A program made the position numbers and the translations under genes. From NCBI GenBank assembly GCA_028571685.1, contig CM053158.1, positions 55,582,001 to 55,646,000 on the forward strand: a stretch of 64,000 nucleotides of DNA, in the 5' to 3' direction. The notes under the pieces are model-generated. The model did not search any database. It was not told the origin of the DNA and worked only from the letters and a program-made list of their open reading frames with translations. Origin of the DNA: Heterohyrax brucei. Taxonomy: Eukaryota > Chordata > Mammalia > Hyracoidea > Procaviidae. Position 1 is the first letter of the stretch; each line of letters begins with the position of its first letter. Shown here piece by piece: positions 22,700-33,984 of the stretch.

Positions 22700-23395
22700 T
22701 TTGAGACTGTTGAACTATGCCTCTTGCATAAATTGAACCACGGTGCCGCAGTCTACAGGTTTTCACATACTTCTTATTGAGCCTCTACAAGTATGTATCA
22801 GCACAAATCACATCAAATGAAGCAGCAGTCTGGACAAAAATGTAAGAGAATGTACGCTTCTTCCTCAGAGGACGCAGAAAAGAAGAATGTATGCTTTAAG
22901 CATTGCAAAGATTTCTTTTAATCTTTTTTTTTTTTCCTGATGCTTCTGCTCTCATAAGCATGTCATTCTTTACTTACTTGCTTCACTCTCTGATGTTTCC
23001 TGAAATGACTTCCCTTGGTTTTCCCGGTCTTATTATCATCTGATCCCCTCCTATTTGTCCAGAACATTTCAACTCTAATCCTTTAATTCCATTTAGCAAA
23101 TAAGAGTGGAAAGAATGAAAAAGGAAGATAAACCTCAGGTACAGAGGTTGTGGACAAAAATAAGTTCTTGAGAGGAACACACATTTGTCTCTTTTATTAA
23201 ACAGCTCCTGAGAGTGTGCTGGGCAACTTTGTACCGTTGCTTCTTTTCATGAAAGCAGATGTTCAGGAGCTTTTACATTGTGAGTGAATGCGAAGATTGT
23301 GGTGAGTCAGTGACCTTTCTCTGAGATTCTCGGCTCCGTTCTTTTTTAACTATTTGTGCACTGTTAAGAACCAACATATTTATGTACCTTTTTCC
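22700..23395. other. Spacer, no gene seen
   Basis: No coding or repeat signature was recognised; it includes a T-run at about 22924-22935. Confidence 0.4.
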
Positions 23396-23401
23396 TGAAT
23401 G

Positions 23402-23570
23402 CAGAAACCCTGGTGACGCAGTGGCTAAGAGTTTGGCTGCTAACCAGAAGGTCTGCAGTTTGAATCCACCAGCTGCTACTTGGAAACCCTATGGGGCAGT
23501 TCTATTCTCTCCTATAGGGTTGCTATGAGTTGGGATTGACTCGATGGCAGTGGCTGTTTTTCTATTTTGT
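23402..23570 (+). mobile_element. Short-type SINE, well preserved
   Basis: Head aaccctggtgacgcagtggc (A box), aggtctgcagtttgaatcca (B box), body ggaaaccctatggggcagtt, tail gctatgagttgggattgact then tcgatggcagtgg and a T-rich end. Possible TSD cores ttcctga flank it at about 23392 and 23593. Confidence 0.9.
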
Positions 23571-23649
23571 TTTGTTTTTGTTTTTGTTGCTGTTCCTGAG
23601 TGGCATACCACACCCTTAGACAGACAGGTCGATAGTTTTAAATATGGGT

Positions 23650-24205
23650 ATAGATATGCTGCTAGGTACTGTTGGGTTGGGTCCAGCTCATGATAACCGT
23701 GTGTACACCAGAAGACAACATCGCCTGGTCTGACAGCATCCTCACTGTCATTATATTTGAGCCTGTTATTGCAACCACTGATGGACATCAATCTCGCTGA
23801 GGCTCTTCCTCCTTTTTGCTGACCCTCTACTTTACCAACCAGATGTCCTTCTCCAGGGAATCGTTCTTCCCAATAACATGTGTAAAGCATGTGAGACAAA
23901 GTTCCACCATCACTGCTTCTGAGGAACATTCCGGCTGTACTTCTTCCTAGGCAGAGCTGTTTGGTCTTCTGGCAGTTCGTGGTGTATAGCCAACAGCCTT
24001 CACCAGCACCATTACTCAAAGGCATTGATTCTTCTTCAGTCTTCCTTATTTATTGTCCAGCTTTTGCATTCATCTGAGGTGACTGAAAATACTATGGCCT
24101 GAGTCGGGTATACCTTAGTCGTCGAAGCAACAGCTTCACTATTCAACACTTTAAGCAGGTGTTTTGCAGCAGATTTGCCCAATGTAATACATCATTTAAT
24201 TAGGT
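23650..24205 (-). mobile_element. RTE 3' end, antisense
   Basis: The complement of the RTE C-terminal coding region and tail: gaggctcttcctcctttttg, accagatgtccttctccagg, tcaccagcaccattactcaa, cagatttgcccaatgtaata. The 178-residue minus-strand frame at 23489-24025 is an artefact running from this RTE into the adjacent SINE. At the right edge a palindrome (ttaggtgatacctaa) leads into a plus-strand RTE-like tail (cctaacaacaac). Confidence 0.85.
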
Positions 24206-24341
24206 GATACCTAACAACAACATGTTTTTACTATTGTCTATCTATCTAGGGATGTGATACTATGATCAGGAAAGAGGTACATAAATATGTTGATTACTGA
24301 CAGTGCACAAGTAGTTAAATAAGAATAGATATCAATAATAT

Positions 24342-24490
24342 GGAGTCACGGCACCACAGTGCTTAAGAGCTATGGCTGTTAACCAAAAGATCAGCAGTTC
24401 AAATCACCAGCTGCTCCTTGGAAACTCTGTGGGGCAGTTCTACTCTGTCCTGAGAGATCGCCATAAGTTGGGATTGACTCTACGGCAATA
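24342..24490 (+). mobile_element. Short-type SINE
   Basis: accacagtgcttaagagcta (A box), agatcagcagttcaaatcac (B box), gaaactctgtggggcagttc, and tail cataagttgggattgactct. Confidence 0.85.
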
Positions 24491-24499
24491 CATTGTATA

Positions 24500-24915
24500 G
24501 ATAATATATGTATTTATTAAGATATATTTACATATACACACACACATACATATTAATTATATGCGTAGAATTCTTAAAAATACTTCTAAGACTATACAGT
24601 GAAAACTGTGAGAGCTGGAACATGCCAAGACTGCCTTGTTTTCTGGGTCTTGTCTTTGACTCACTTTTCTATCATTTTCCATTAGTGGAGAACATTTGTG
24701 TTTTCGTTCTATGACAGGTTTCCAACTCACATAGATTCCTGATTCTGTAGGTTTTACTAAATATCTATAGCTCTGTTTACATGAGACATATACATGTACT
24801 TGTATATTAAAAAAATCTAAAGTTATTGCTATTAAGCTGATTCTAACTCACAGTGACCTAACATGGATATCATATATAAATATATGTATATACATATATA
24901 TATGTTTGTATATAA
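24500..24915. repeat. AT/CA-rich low complexity and a SINE tail
   Basis: Alternating purine-pyrimidine tracts lie at 24503-24560 and 24860-24915 (tatatacatatatatatgtt). Between them, 24815-24868 is an antisense SINE tail (gctattaagctgattctaac). Confidence 0.6.
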
Positions 24916-25574
24916 AATTTTAGGAGCTCTAAATAATCAAAAAACAGATTATATGATGAATCGATGCCGACAGAAAAAAATTACAACTTTTCAAATGCTT
25001 TATTTAGCCTTTGTTTATCCATGTGGTAAGAACTTGACTCAAACTCAGCATTTCTTAGGTGCGAACATGCTAAACCCACTAAGTAAACTGTCTATAGAAT
25101 GACTTCAGGCCCAGCTTGAGGCTCTAACTGAATCGAAGAATGTACCCAGTTTCTTCAGAATCCTGTGCAGGAAATGATCATCTTTCTTGATTCTCATTTC
25201 AGAGCAGCAGGCTCTGACTTCAAGGTCTTAGCATCTGTGTCTCTTTGACTTACAGCATCCTCCTGTAGCCAAAGCATCCACTATGTAGTGTTTAGGACAG
25301 ATCAGAACTACCAGAAAGTCAATGTCCCTAGAAAGAGCCCTCTACCAAGGACTGAAGGGATTATTAATGCGTGTCCTTCTGTTGGGATAACCTTGAGTTT
25401 ATGGTCTACCTGGACTCCCAGAGTTCCTAACTGGAGTAAGCTCCAGTTACTCTCCTGTAACTTGCTTGATAAAACACATAATAATGCTCTTTCTTTTTCC
25501 TTTCCTATCATCATTTCCTAGAAAGCTTCCCCAATTAGTCATTTACACTCAAATACATGCCTCATGTCTCTGCC
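24916..25574. other. Spacer, no gene seen
   Basis: Complementary small frames at 25288-25521 and 25308-25514 shadow each other. No family resemblance was found. Confidence 0.4.
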
Positions 25575-25660
25575 TCTAACCTATTACTGCTGAGTTGATT
25601 CCAACTCTCAGTGACCCAACAGGACAGAGTAGAAATGCCATTAGAGGACCCCAGGTGTCA
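25575..25660 (-). mobile_element. SINE tail/body (antisense, partial)
   Basis: attactgctgagttgattcc, actctcagtgacccaacagg and acagagtagaaatgcc are the 3' half of an antisense SINE. Confidence 0.65.
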
Positions 25661-25699
25661 GGTACAATGGGTTCTGCATCAACCCTCTTTAAAGCAGAT

Positions 25700-25945
25700 G
25701 AGCTAGTTCAGAGGTCAACAAACTGTGGTCCATCGGCCAAATCCAGCTGCTAAGCGTTTTTGTAAGTAAAGTTTTACTGGAACTCATGTTGCCTGTGTCT
25801 GTTTTCATAGCAGAACCTGGAATAGTTGCAACAGAGACTCTGTGGATCACAAAACCTAAAATATTTAGTATCTAGACCTTCATTGGAAAAATTTTCAAGT
25901 CCCCAAGAAACAGTAACCATTTTGATTTCCAGAAATTCTCTCTTA
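25700..25945. mobile_element. hAT-like ancient DNA transposon
   Basis: gaggtcaacaaactgtggtc, catcggccaaatccagctgc, gtaaagttttactggaactc, ttgcaacagagactctgtgg and cctaaaatatttagtatcta match the same family as 21565 and 60533. Confidence 0.65.
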
Positions 25946-26584
25946 GATTCTGGGGCAGCCATAAAGAGTTGACATTCTTAGTTCTTTACTCTTGCTGTTT
26001 CTTCACAGTCACCTCCCTCTGAGGAGCAGCACCTGAGCAAAGGGTTGTTAATTCAGCAGATTCAGATACTTACAATTCTTGAAGCAAGAACCATGCACTA
26101 AATCACATAGCCCTCCAGCAAATCTTTCCAGGAAATCAGTACCTATGATACTGCTGATGGAATATGCTTAGCCCAAAATGCAACACAAGCTCTTCTCAAC
26201 ACTATTGTCATGACTTTGATTAACTTTGTGAAATTGTTTCATGGTCAGCCTGGGAGAATGAGTTACGGTAGCCTGCGAATCCACTGTTGTTGGTTTAAGC
26301 ACACTTCAGTTAACACCCTCAAGTGGGCAAAAGTTAATTTTATTTCTATGAAACTCTTTGATTTTCTTTCAAGAGTTCCCCAGAGAGAAAACTTAATCTA
26401 GTCATTTTCAGAATGTTGTCACTTCAATGCAGAGGTTTTCTATTTAAGTTTCCTATGAGTTAAAAAACTTGGTTATCATTTATCAGATTCCACAAAACCA
26501 TCTTGAGGGTCTCGGTTTCCCCTTGTTCAGTCCTGATTTTAAATACTGTGGGGCAGCATAGTTGCTAGACAACACCTCTGGAGA
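25946..26584. other. Spacer, no gene seen
   Basis: No coding or repeat signature was recognised. Confidence 0.4.
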
Positions 26585-26690
26585 GCCGACTCCATGGTGT
26601 TTCCAAGGAGCAGCTGGTGGATTCAGACTCCTGAACTGTTCATCAGCAGCTGAGCTCTCAGCCACAGCACCACCAGGGCTGAGTGCTTTG
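26585..26690 (-). mobile_element. SINE head half (antisense)
   Basis: ccaaggagcagctggtggat, tcagactcctgaactgttca, cagcagctgagctctcagcc and acagcaccaccagggct are the antisense B box, linker and A box. Confidence 0.75.
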
Positions 26691-27204
26691 CAAACATTAT
26701 CTTCTCTATTTTTCACAAAATCTCTGTAGGGTAAGTGTTCCCACAACCTGCATTTTCTGGGGGAAGAGATTGAGAATGCAGAGTTAGGTCATTTAAATAA
26801 GACTATTTGTGGCAGTTAGGAGGTTTAATCTTAAGTGTCTAATTTTTTAATGGCCTCTTAACCACATGGCACTGCCCCCTTAGAAACACTATCAACTCAC
26901 CTATTTTTCTTTTGCCAAAAAATATGTGCCTTTGCAGAGAGCCTTTGGGGCTTCCAGAGAGACCCGGCAAGTGGACGTCCCAGATGTGAGAACAGCGTCT
27001 ACTCTACTGAACAACTGCTGGGTTCATACCTGTCTGCCCTTAAAACTGCCAGTTTCTCAACGGCAAAAATGTAACTAAGCTTTACGTCCCTGAGGCATTT
27101 GGTAGATGAATAGCTCCCCGGTGTCCCATGACTGGAGAAATCAAGCCCTAACAAGACAAGGCTCTAGAAACCGCAGATCAGCACAAGAGATGTACCAACT
27201 TCAA

Positions 27205-27650
27205 AAACTTTTTTTAAAATCGTTTCTTTTGTTGTTGTTGAGAATACACACAAGCAAAACACACCAATTCAGCAGCTTCTACATGTACAATTCAGTGATG
27301 CTGATCACATTCTTTGGGCTGTTCAACCATTTTCACCCTTCCTTTCCAAGTTGTCCCCCTCCATTAACATAAATTACTGCCCCCTAAGGTTCTTATCTAA
27401 CTTTTGACTTTCTGTTATCAATTTGATCCCATATACCCACTGCCATCGAGTCAATTCTGACTCATAGTGACCCCAAGAGACAGAGTAGAACAGCCCCATA
27501 GGGTTTTCAAGGAGCACTTGGTGGATTCAAACTGCTGACCTTTTGGTTAGCAGCTATTGCACTTAACCACTATACCATCAGGGTTGCCACTGTCCCATAT
27601 AGGTAGTTCTTAAAAGAACACAGTGCTCAACGCAGAGTTTTTGTTTTTTT
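27205..27650 (-). mobile_element. L1-type 3' end (antisense), split by a SINE
   Basis: A poly(T) tract at 27208 is followed by gagaatacacacaagcaaaa, tgtacaattcagtgatgctg and ctgttcaaccattttcaccc, resembling the reverse complement of an L1 3' terminus. It continues past the SINE with aggtagttcttaaaagaaca. Confidence 0.5.
27436..27592 (-). mobile_element. Short-type SINE (antisense) with 9-bp TSD
   Basis: Tail ccactgccatcgagtcaatt, body cagagtagaacagccccata then gggttttcaagg, B box tcaaactgctgacct, A-box side cttaaccactataccatcag. The flanks tcccatata lie at 27427-27435 and 27593-27601. Confidence 0.9.
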
Positions 27651-27659
27651 TTTTTAAAG

Positions 27660-27925
27660 GACTTTAAATTATCTGGAGCCATCAAGCCTGGATTAACCTT
27701 TAAATCTATTACCCTTTAATCTTTAAACCTTGAACTAAAAATATTCCTTGAAGTCTTCTTAAAACTACAGTGATTTAGCTTATCTAGAAACTATCCTTTT
27801 AGGTATATTAGTGTGTTTCCTTAAAATGGCATGTCTTCATTGTAGAGTAGTAATGGCTATGATTTTTGGACATTTCATTCTTCCACCCACCCTTCCAGCT
27901 TCCAATGAATGCCTGTTATGTAAAT
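27660..27925. other. Spacer, no gene seen
   Basis: AT-rich. It may continue the old L1 on the left, but I cannot establish it. Confidence 0.35.
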
Positions 27926-27927
27926 GT

Positions 27928-27985
27928 TTAAGGGTTGCTATGAGTTGAAATAGACTTGACAGCAGTGGGTTTGGTTTCTGGTTTA
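27928..27985 (+). mobile_element. SINE 3' tail only
   Basis: ggttgctatgagttgaaata, gacttgacagcagtgggttt and ggtttctggttt form the terminal segment of a SINE with no body. Confidence 0.75.
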
Positions 27986-28088
27986 GACGAGGTGCTGGGG
28001 ATCCAGCCATAGGTGAGATGTGAATTTTGCCCCTGAAAATCTCTTAACTGAATGAGTAAACTAGAAATGTAAAGATATTATTTCAATG

Positions 28089-28303
28089 CAAGGAGCCCTG
28101 GTGGCACAATGATTAAGCACTCAGCTACCAATTGAGAAGTCAGTGGCTTAAACCCACTAGCCACTCAATGAGAGAATGATGTGGCAGTCTGCTTCTGTAA
28201 GGATTATAGCCTTGGAAACTTTGTAATATAGCTACGCTCTGTCTTATATGGTCACTATGAGGTGGATTCAGCTTTACTGCCATGGGTTTGGTTTTCATTT
28301 GGA
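28089..28303 (+). mobile_element. Long-type SINE with 9-bp TSD
   Basis: Head ggagccctggtggcacaatg (A box), agtcagtggcttaaacccac (B box), the long-subtype block gatgtggcagtctgcttctg then taaggattatagccttgg, body and tail (actatgaggtggattcagct). The TSD is atttcaatg at 28080-28088 and 28304-28312. Confidence 0.9.
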
Positions 28304-28446
28304 ATTTCAATGTGATATGGTAAGTACAAAAGGAGAAATATGAACAGAGGATAGCAGGAACCCCTAAAACGTGTAGCTATGGGAAGTGAGAGAAGGCAAC
28401 TTTCCTAGAGATAACTGATATAATAATGAAGTTAAGAGTGCTACAG

Positions 28447-28968
28447 TGGCAGGCAGAATAACGGTTCCTAAAAGATATCTACCTCTAATCTCCAGAATAT
28501 GTGAATACGTTACCTTATCTGGCAAAAAGGACTTTGGAAGTCTGATTATGTTAAGGATTTTGAAATGTGGAGATTGCCCTGGGTTATCCAGATAGGCTCA
28601 GTGTAACAGTACAGATCCTTATAAAAGGGAGTAGGGTGGTCAGAGTCAGAGGAGGAGACCTGATGATGGAAGCAGAATCAAAGAGACAGATTTGAAAATT
28701 CTACCACGTTAGCTCTGAAGATGGGCAAAGGGGCCATGAGCCAAGGAGTGTAAGCAACCTTAAGAAGTTGGAAAACTCAAGGACACAGATTGTTCCTTAT
28801 AGCCTTCAGAATTAACACAGCCCTGCCAACATGGTACTACAGTTTTAACCCAATAAAATCCATTTTGAACTTCTAACATTCAGAACTATAAGGTAATAAG
28901 ATCTGTGTTGTTTTAAACCACTGAATTTGTGGCAGTTTTTTTTATAGCAGTGGTAGGAAAGTAACTGA
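28447..28968 (+). mobile_element. MLT1-like MaLR solo LTR (ancient)
   Basis: tggcaggcagaataacggtt, then ttaccttatctggcaaaaag, gattgccctgggttatccag, ccttataaaagggagtaggg, gtcagagtcagaggaggaga, aaggggccatgagccaagga, aacacagccctgccaacatg and ttgttttaaaccactgaatt follow the MLT1-type LTR in order. It is the remains of an ancient ERVL-MaLR, with no internal region. Confidence 0.85.
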
Positions 28969-28974
28969 GTTACT

Positions 28975-29060
28975 TTGGAGTCAGCATGCCCTGGTTTGAA
29001 TCCTGGCTCTGTCCCACCCTAGCTGTGTATCCTTCTCTCCATGGAGCAATCTCATAAGTG
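28975..29060 (+). mobile_element. MIR fragment
   Basis: tttggagtcagcatgccctg, then gtttgaatcctggctctgtc, resembles the MIR 5' region. Confidence 0.6.
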
Positions 29061-29940
29061 AGACCATCTTTTGATGAAGTCCTTGAGTACTTTAAAAAAT
29101 AATTAGAGTTTTATGAAGGACTCTCACTCTATTGACTTAATTATATTCTTCCCAGAACCATGCAAGAGCAAGGTTCCAGTATAATCATTTCTCCATAAAT
29201 AAACTCATTCTTCAGTCCAGGAGTCATATATGCCAGAGAGTATTTAACCACTGAGCATCTTTATTGCTGTGGATTTATGTCCTCCTCTGCATCTGGCAGA
29301 TGAAATAACAGCCATTGATGAACCAGTAAAGCACTGCTGATGTTGGTATTTTAGAAATACAGCCAATTAAAATCATTGGGTAGAAACAAACCCTATCATT
29401 ATTACTATAGAAAGTAAATATGGATCAGTTTTTATTTCCTAAAAGCACATCAGAGATAATATCTGCTTTGCTAGGTACTGAACATGTCATGATAGTGACT
29501 CTGGGATCTTCCCTTACATAAAATCCTTTATTGAGATAGAAGATTGTGTAGACTCTTCTTAAGCTGTCTGGGAATTGTTTTCTGAGATGCTCTTTATTAG
29601 AATATTAAGGAGAACATGCACATCTTTGGTTATATACCCTTAAACATGAAATTTATCCATACAGATAATCAAAACAACAAAACTCAATTTGTAACTTGAG
29701 ATTGCAAACATAAAGCTGAAAGAAAGAAATTAAAGAGGGGCTTCAAAGTCAAGGAAAAACTCTGTGCTTCCTGAAACTAAAACAGGTGGGTAGAGAGGGG
29801 GGAAAAAAGGCAAGAAATAGAAGTAAAAGAAAAAAATATGGAATTATAGACTACAAGAGCTGATGTTTTAGCTCATCTAGTCCAGAATGAGCAAATATAT
29901 GGCATTAAGAAACAAACAATAACAAAACAAAGAAGCCAAG
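29061..29940. other. 0.9-kb spacer, no gene seen
   Basis: AT-rich. No coding frame of note and no classified repeat. Confidence 0.45.
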
Positions 29941-30065
29941 ACCACTGTTGTTACTTGGTTTTCGACTTACAGCTACCTGACAGAACAGCGTAGAAGTGCC
30001 CTAGGAGTGCTGGTGGATACAAACTGCTGACCTCTTGGTTAGCAGCCATATCACTTGACCATTAA
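29941..30065 (-). mobile_element. SINE (antisense)
   Basis: ccactgttgttacttggttt (tail, degraded), ctgacagaacagcgtagaag (body), then ctggtggatacaaactgctg and acctcttggttagcagccat (head). Confidence 0.7.
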
Positions 30066-31580
30066 ATTCCAATCATAGCCCATAGCACCACTGAAGGGTA
30101 ATATCTTGGGGAATAAACACTCTGACCTCATTTTTCCTCTTCCTTCTAATATCCTTCCTATGTTCTCCACTGGTTGAGTACAACTGGCCTCTAGGAAGCA
30201 AGGGAAGCTGCTGATGCCACTCATACACGTGAGCCTTGGGACAAAGATGGGGAGGAGAATAGCTACAGAGTACAAGATAGATACAGAACGGTTACAGATA
30301 AAATTAGAGCTACCCACAGCACTGCGATGGTGATTTAACCTCTAAGGTAAGACTTAGAAAAAATTCTGACAACTGGACCAATAAACAACATCATGATGAA
30401 CAGAAAATATTAAAGTTGTCAAAGATTTCATTTTACTTGTATCTACAATCAACACTCAGGAAAGCAGCCATCCAGAAGTCAAACAGTGTGTTGCACTAGG
30501 GGTAGTTTTACTCAGCATATTTTCAATAGAACCATCATCTCCTTTAGGTTAAGCTGCATAGCTGTTATTGGCCATAGGAAGCACTATTTAACCTTATGAG
30601 AAGATATGTAGTGCTACCATGTTATTCACCAAGCCGTATACTTACGGTGTGTTCATTTTACTGTCCACTTGTTCTTTAAAGATAAAGCCCTAACAGAGTT
30701 CCAGGATTTTCTAGGTTTCATCTCCCACCAGCCCCCAACCTAGCAGTGTCTCTGACACTCAGATTTTGCCCCTGGGATTACTCCACTGAGAAGCCATTTT
30801 AACTCAATAAAACTCAACTATTTTTTTTTCTTGGATTTATAGGGAAAGAGCGAAAAACAACACCATTTCTGTTGAGAAAGGGCTGTGATGTATTTTTTTT
30901 TTTCTGAAATGATTTCTTGACCCAGTTTTGAGATACTGTCTGAAGATTGGTTTGTTTTCCTTCTTGAGCAACTGATTAAGTCCATGCATCAGCCGCTTCC
31001 TTTATAAGGATCTCACACTCTGGGACTACCATGCAACCATCTAATCACCTTGGGCACCATACCAAAAGACTAGGGACAGCCTTGCTGCCCAGGAGCTGAT
31101 GAAATTATTCAAATCAGCTAATCCACAGGGAGCTTGCAAAACCTAACTCACCCCACCTTGCATGTCATACTCAAGCCACCTCTAGTCCCAGCTTGACAGG
31201 ACCCCAACTCTGGGTGAACCAAGGGTAGTTTTCTCTCATTTGGAGGTATAAATAACAAACATTTTTGCCTTTGATCTATCTGAGTATCTTTGTCTATGTC
31301 TTGCCAGCCAAAGTACCTATAATCATCCCTAACTGGGAAACAGGCTGGTAGAGGTTCAACCGAGAACTTGAAGAAATCAACCCCCAAGGAGAGAAGACTC
31401 CTTGGGGAGCAGCAGAGTTGCCCTGCCCTGCTAAAAACTGATCTTCAGGAAGCTGGGCAAAAGCCCGACATGACCACAGCACTGTTTCCTTAGGCTCTTC
31501 CCTCAGCATGTGAGTCTGCTGCTGGAAGCCCTGCTCTGTGAGAACCTCCTCCTTATTCTCCTACTCTGACATTTTTTTCT
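30066..31580. other. 1.5-kb stretch, possible old LTR at about 30990-31500
   Basis: No gene was recognised. Around 31240 there is ttggaggtataaataacaaa, a TATA-box-like site. It lies within a moderately GC-rich block (ctaactcaccccaccttgca upstream), a composition often seen in retroviral LTRs. I could not identify LTR termini. Weak evidence only. Confidence 0.3.
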
Positions 31581-31584
31581 GTGA

Positions 31585-31606
31585 AAAAAGAAAAAAAAAA
31601 AAAAAA
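31585..31606 (+). repeat. A-rich tract
   Basis: gaaaaaagaaaaaaaaaa and further A. It could be a retroposon tail, but I could not match the upstream sequence to a source gene or LINE. Confidence 0.5.
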
Positions 31607-31999
31607 CATGAGTGACTGGACTCTTTCTTGGAGTCTTGTAAAGAGAAACATCATTTCTTTCCCTCAGCTTGACTGGTTTTACCACTTGGCCTACAACTTG
31701 CTTTCTAAGATGACACATGTTGAGAACAAGGCTTTGATTTTAAAGTACCTAATAAACCCTTGCCTAATGGGATTACCTCATGTAAGACATCATCTCAGGC
31801 TTTAAGAAGTATCTTCGAGGCTGATGCTCTGGATTTTCCCTAATACCTCTGAAGATTCTTCTTGTAACCCATTTTCATTTCTGGGAGAGATGAGGAGCTT
31901 ATAGGGAAGGTTCCTTTTGATCAATGTGTTAAGTCTCAAAAGTGCTTTTCTCTTCCTCTGGAGTTTTTTGTAGCATCTATTTCTTATCAGTCCACTACC

Positions 32000-32381
32000 A
32001 CCTGACTGTTCCAGGTGACTACCATGTCTTGTCTGGATTGTGGTCACAGCCTCATAACAGGTCTAACTGCTTCTATACTTCTGCGCCTGTTTTTGTGGTC
32101 TATTTTTAACAAAGCAGCCACAGTGACATTGTTTGAAGGAAATCACGTAATGCCATTCTTCTGCTCAATACGTTCCTATGGCTTTTCATTCCACTTGAAG
32201 CAAAAGCCACATTAAGTATAGTAAAAGCCACATTAACCCCATGGTAAAACCTACTGGTCTCATGTGATACAGGTACCCATCACTTTCTAACCTTGTGTCC
32301 CGCTACTCTTTTCCTCATTTGCAATGTTTCTGTCATATTGATTTTCCTTGAACTCACCAGGCATGTATCTACCTCAGGGTC
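32000..32381 (+). mobile_element. L2 (left part, split by LTR)
   Basis: gtcttgtctggattgtggtc, cagcctcataacaggtctaa, taacaaagcagccacagtga, atgccattcttctgctcaat and cctatggcttttcattccac follow the L2 3' region up to acctcagggtc. Confidence 0.7.
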
Positions 32382-32887
32382 TGTCTTAGTCATCTAGTCC
32401 TACTATAGCACATATACCACAAGCAGATGGCTTTCACAAAGAGACATTTATTTCCTCATAGTCCAGTAGGCTACAAGTCCAAACTAGGGCTTCAGCTCCA
32501 GGGGAAGGCTTCCTCTCTCTGTTGTCTCTGGAGGAAGGTCCTTCTGATACATCAGTCTTCTCTCCATCTTGGAGCATCTCAGTGCAGGAACCTCAGCTCC
32601 AAAAGATGCACTCTGCTACCAGCCCTGCTCTCTTGGTGGTATGAGGTCTCCAACTTCATGTGTGCCTCCCTTTCTTTTATCTCTTGTAGGACAAAAAGGG
32701 GTGCAATCTACACCCCAGGGAAACTCCCTTGGCATAATCCAATCTTGCCCTATTAACCATGGCAGAGATTAGGATTTACAACATAGGAAAATCACAAAAT
32801 AGAGGACAACCACAAAATACTGGGAATTATGGCCCAACCAAATTGCTGCACTCATTTTGGGGGTGGGGAGTAATTCAATCTATGACA
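32382..32887 (-). mobile_element. Solo LTR (ERVL-like) with 5-bp TSD, family shared with 59161-59671
   Basis: The plus strand starts tgtcttagtcatctag and ends caatctatgaca (TG...CA). It splits an L2 element at its cagggyc-ctttacat junction. The flanks gggtc (32377-32381) and gggcc (32888-32892) form a TSD with one transition. The whole length aligns by eye with the copy at 59161-59671 (shared tracts aacataggaaaatcacaaaa, gagcatctcagtgca, ggtcctt). No internal viral genes remain. Confidence 0.85.
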
Positions 32888-33220
32888 GGGCCTTTACATT
32901 TGCCATTCCTTCTGCCCATAATGTCCTTCTAGCTAGCATTCTAATTTTCTAAGGGCCTTTTCTCAATGGTTAATTTCTCATTGAGGCCACCCATCACCCC
33001 AATCTAAAATTTTAACCCTTAACCATGTGACACTTCATATCACTCCTCCTTGTTTTGTATTATATTTCACTTGTTGATTTTGTTACCAACTGTTTCCCTT
33101 ACTAGGCTGTATACTCTCAGAAGATAGGAATTGTGATCTGTGTTTTTTTTTTTCTTTTTCACTATTGACTCCTTAGGGGCTGAAATAAACCTGAAGCACA
33201 ACAAATAACTGTCAAATGAA
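32888..33220 (+). mobile_element. L2 (right part)
   Basis: cctttacatttgccattcct, tctgcccataatgtccttct, catatcactcctccttgttt and ctatactctcagaagatag continue the L2 interrupted at 32381. Confidence 0.7.
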
Positions 33221-33984
33221 TAAATGAATAAGTGGATATTTGCAGGAAAATATACATGACTGAGAGCTAAACTGAGGATGTGGGCAAAAAAAATTTCAGA
33301 GAAGGTGGTACTCTAAATTGGGTAGAGGTTGATGATTTTATAGAGGCAGGAGACATAAAATAGGCATGCAGGTGGAGGACTGAGAGACACCACAGGGCTG
33401 GAGCAACACCAGGCCCAGAGAAGGAGATTGATACCAGCCTAAACAACACAGCCCAGGACCAAAGGCCTCCATGTAAGTCAGAGGGGTTTCGGATTGTGCC
33501 AGCTGGTGATCAGAGAGCCTTAGGACTTAGTGGCCTGGCAGGTCTTAGAGCAGCACAGGGCAAGGAAGCTTGGGTTCAGCCAATCCAGAGCAACAATGTG
33601 GGAACATGCAAGAGTATGGATAGCAGCAGGGGTGCACATGTGGCCTGGGAGCAGCAGTGCTGCAAGTGACATGCATGGTGTGGGGTGGCAGTGGTGATGA
33701 TGTGGGTGAAGCCTGTGGCCCGGGGTCAGTGACACAGAGGAGCATAGGCCAGAGTGGTGCAGGATCGGGTGGGCTGGCTGGTCTACCACAGCATGGGACA
33801 GTAAGATCACAGAGCAGAAAGTCATCTGACCACACAGAGAAACACTGACCCAAGCCCAAAGCAGAGCTGCTGGACCAGTCAACTGAATTATTAAGTCTCC
33901 AAAAATCAAACCAGCTCAAAAGTGCTGAATATCTTTAAATATAACATAAACCACAACAACCAAACAAAAAAATTGCAAGGACTT

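Noticed and set aside
23489..24025. 178-codon minus-strand frame as a gene
   Set aside because: It crosses from an antisense RTE 3' end through unrelated sequence into a SINE; no domain and no continuity.
33520..33919. Overlapping 124- and 129-codon minus-strand frames as coding sequence
   Set aside because: Low-complexity His/Ser/Pro-rich translations in two frames at once, antisense to an L1 5' UTR-like region; no family match.
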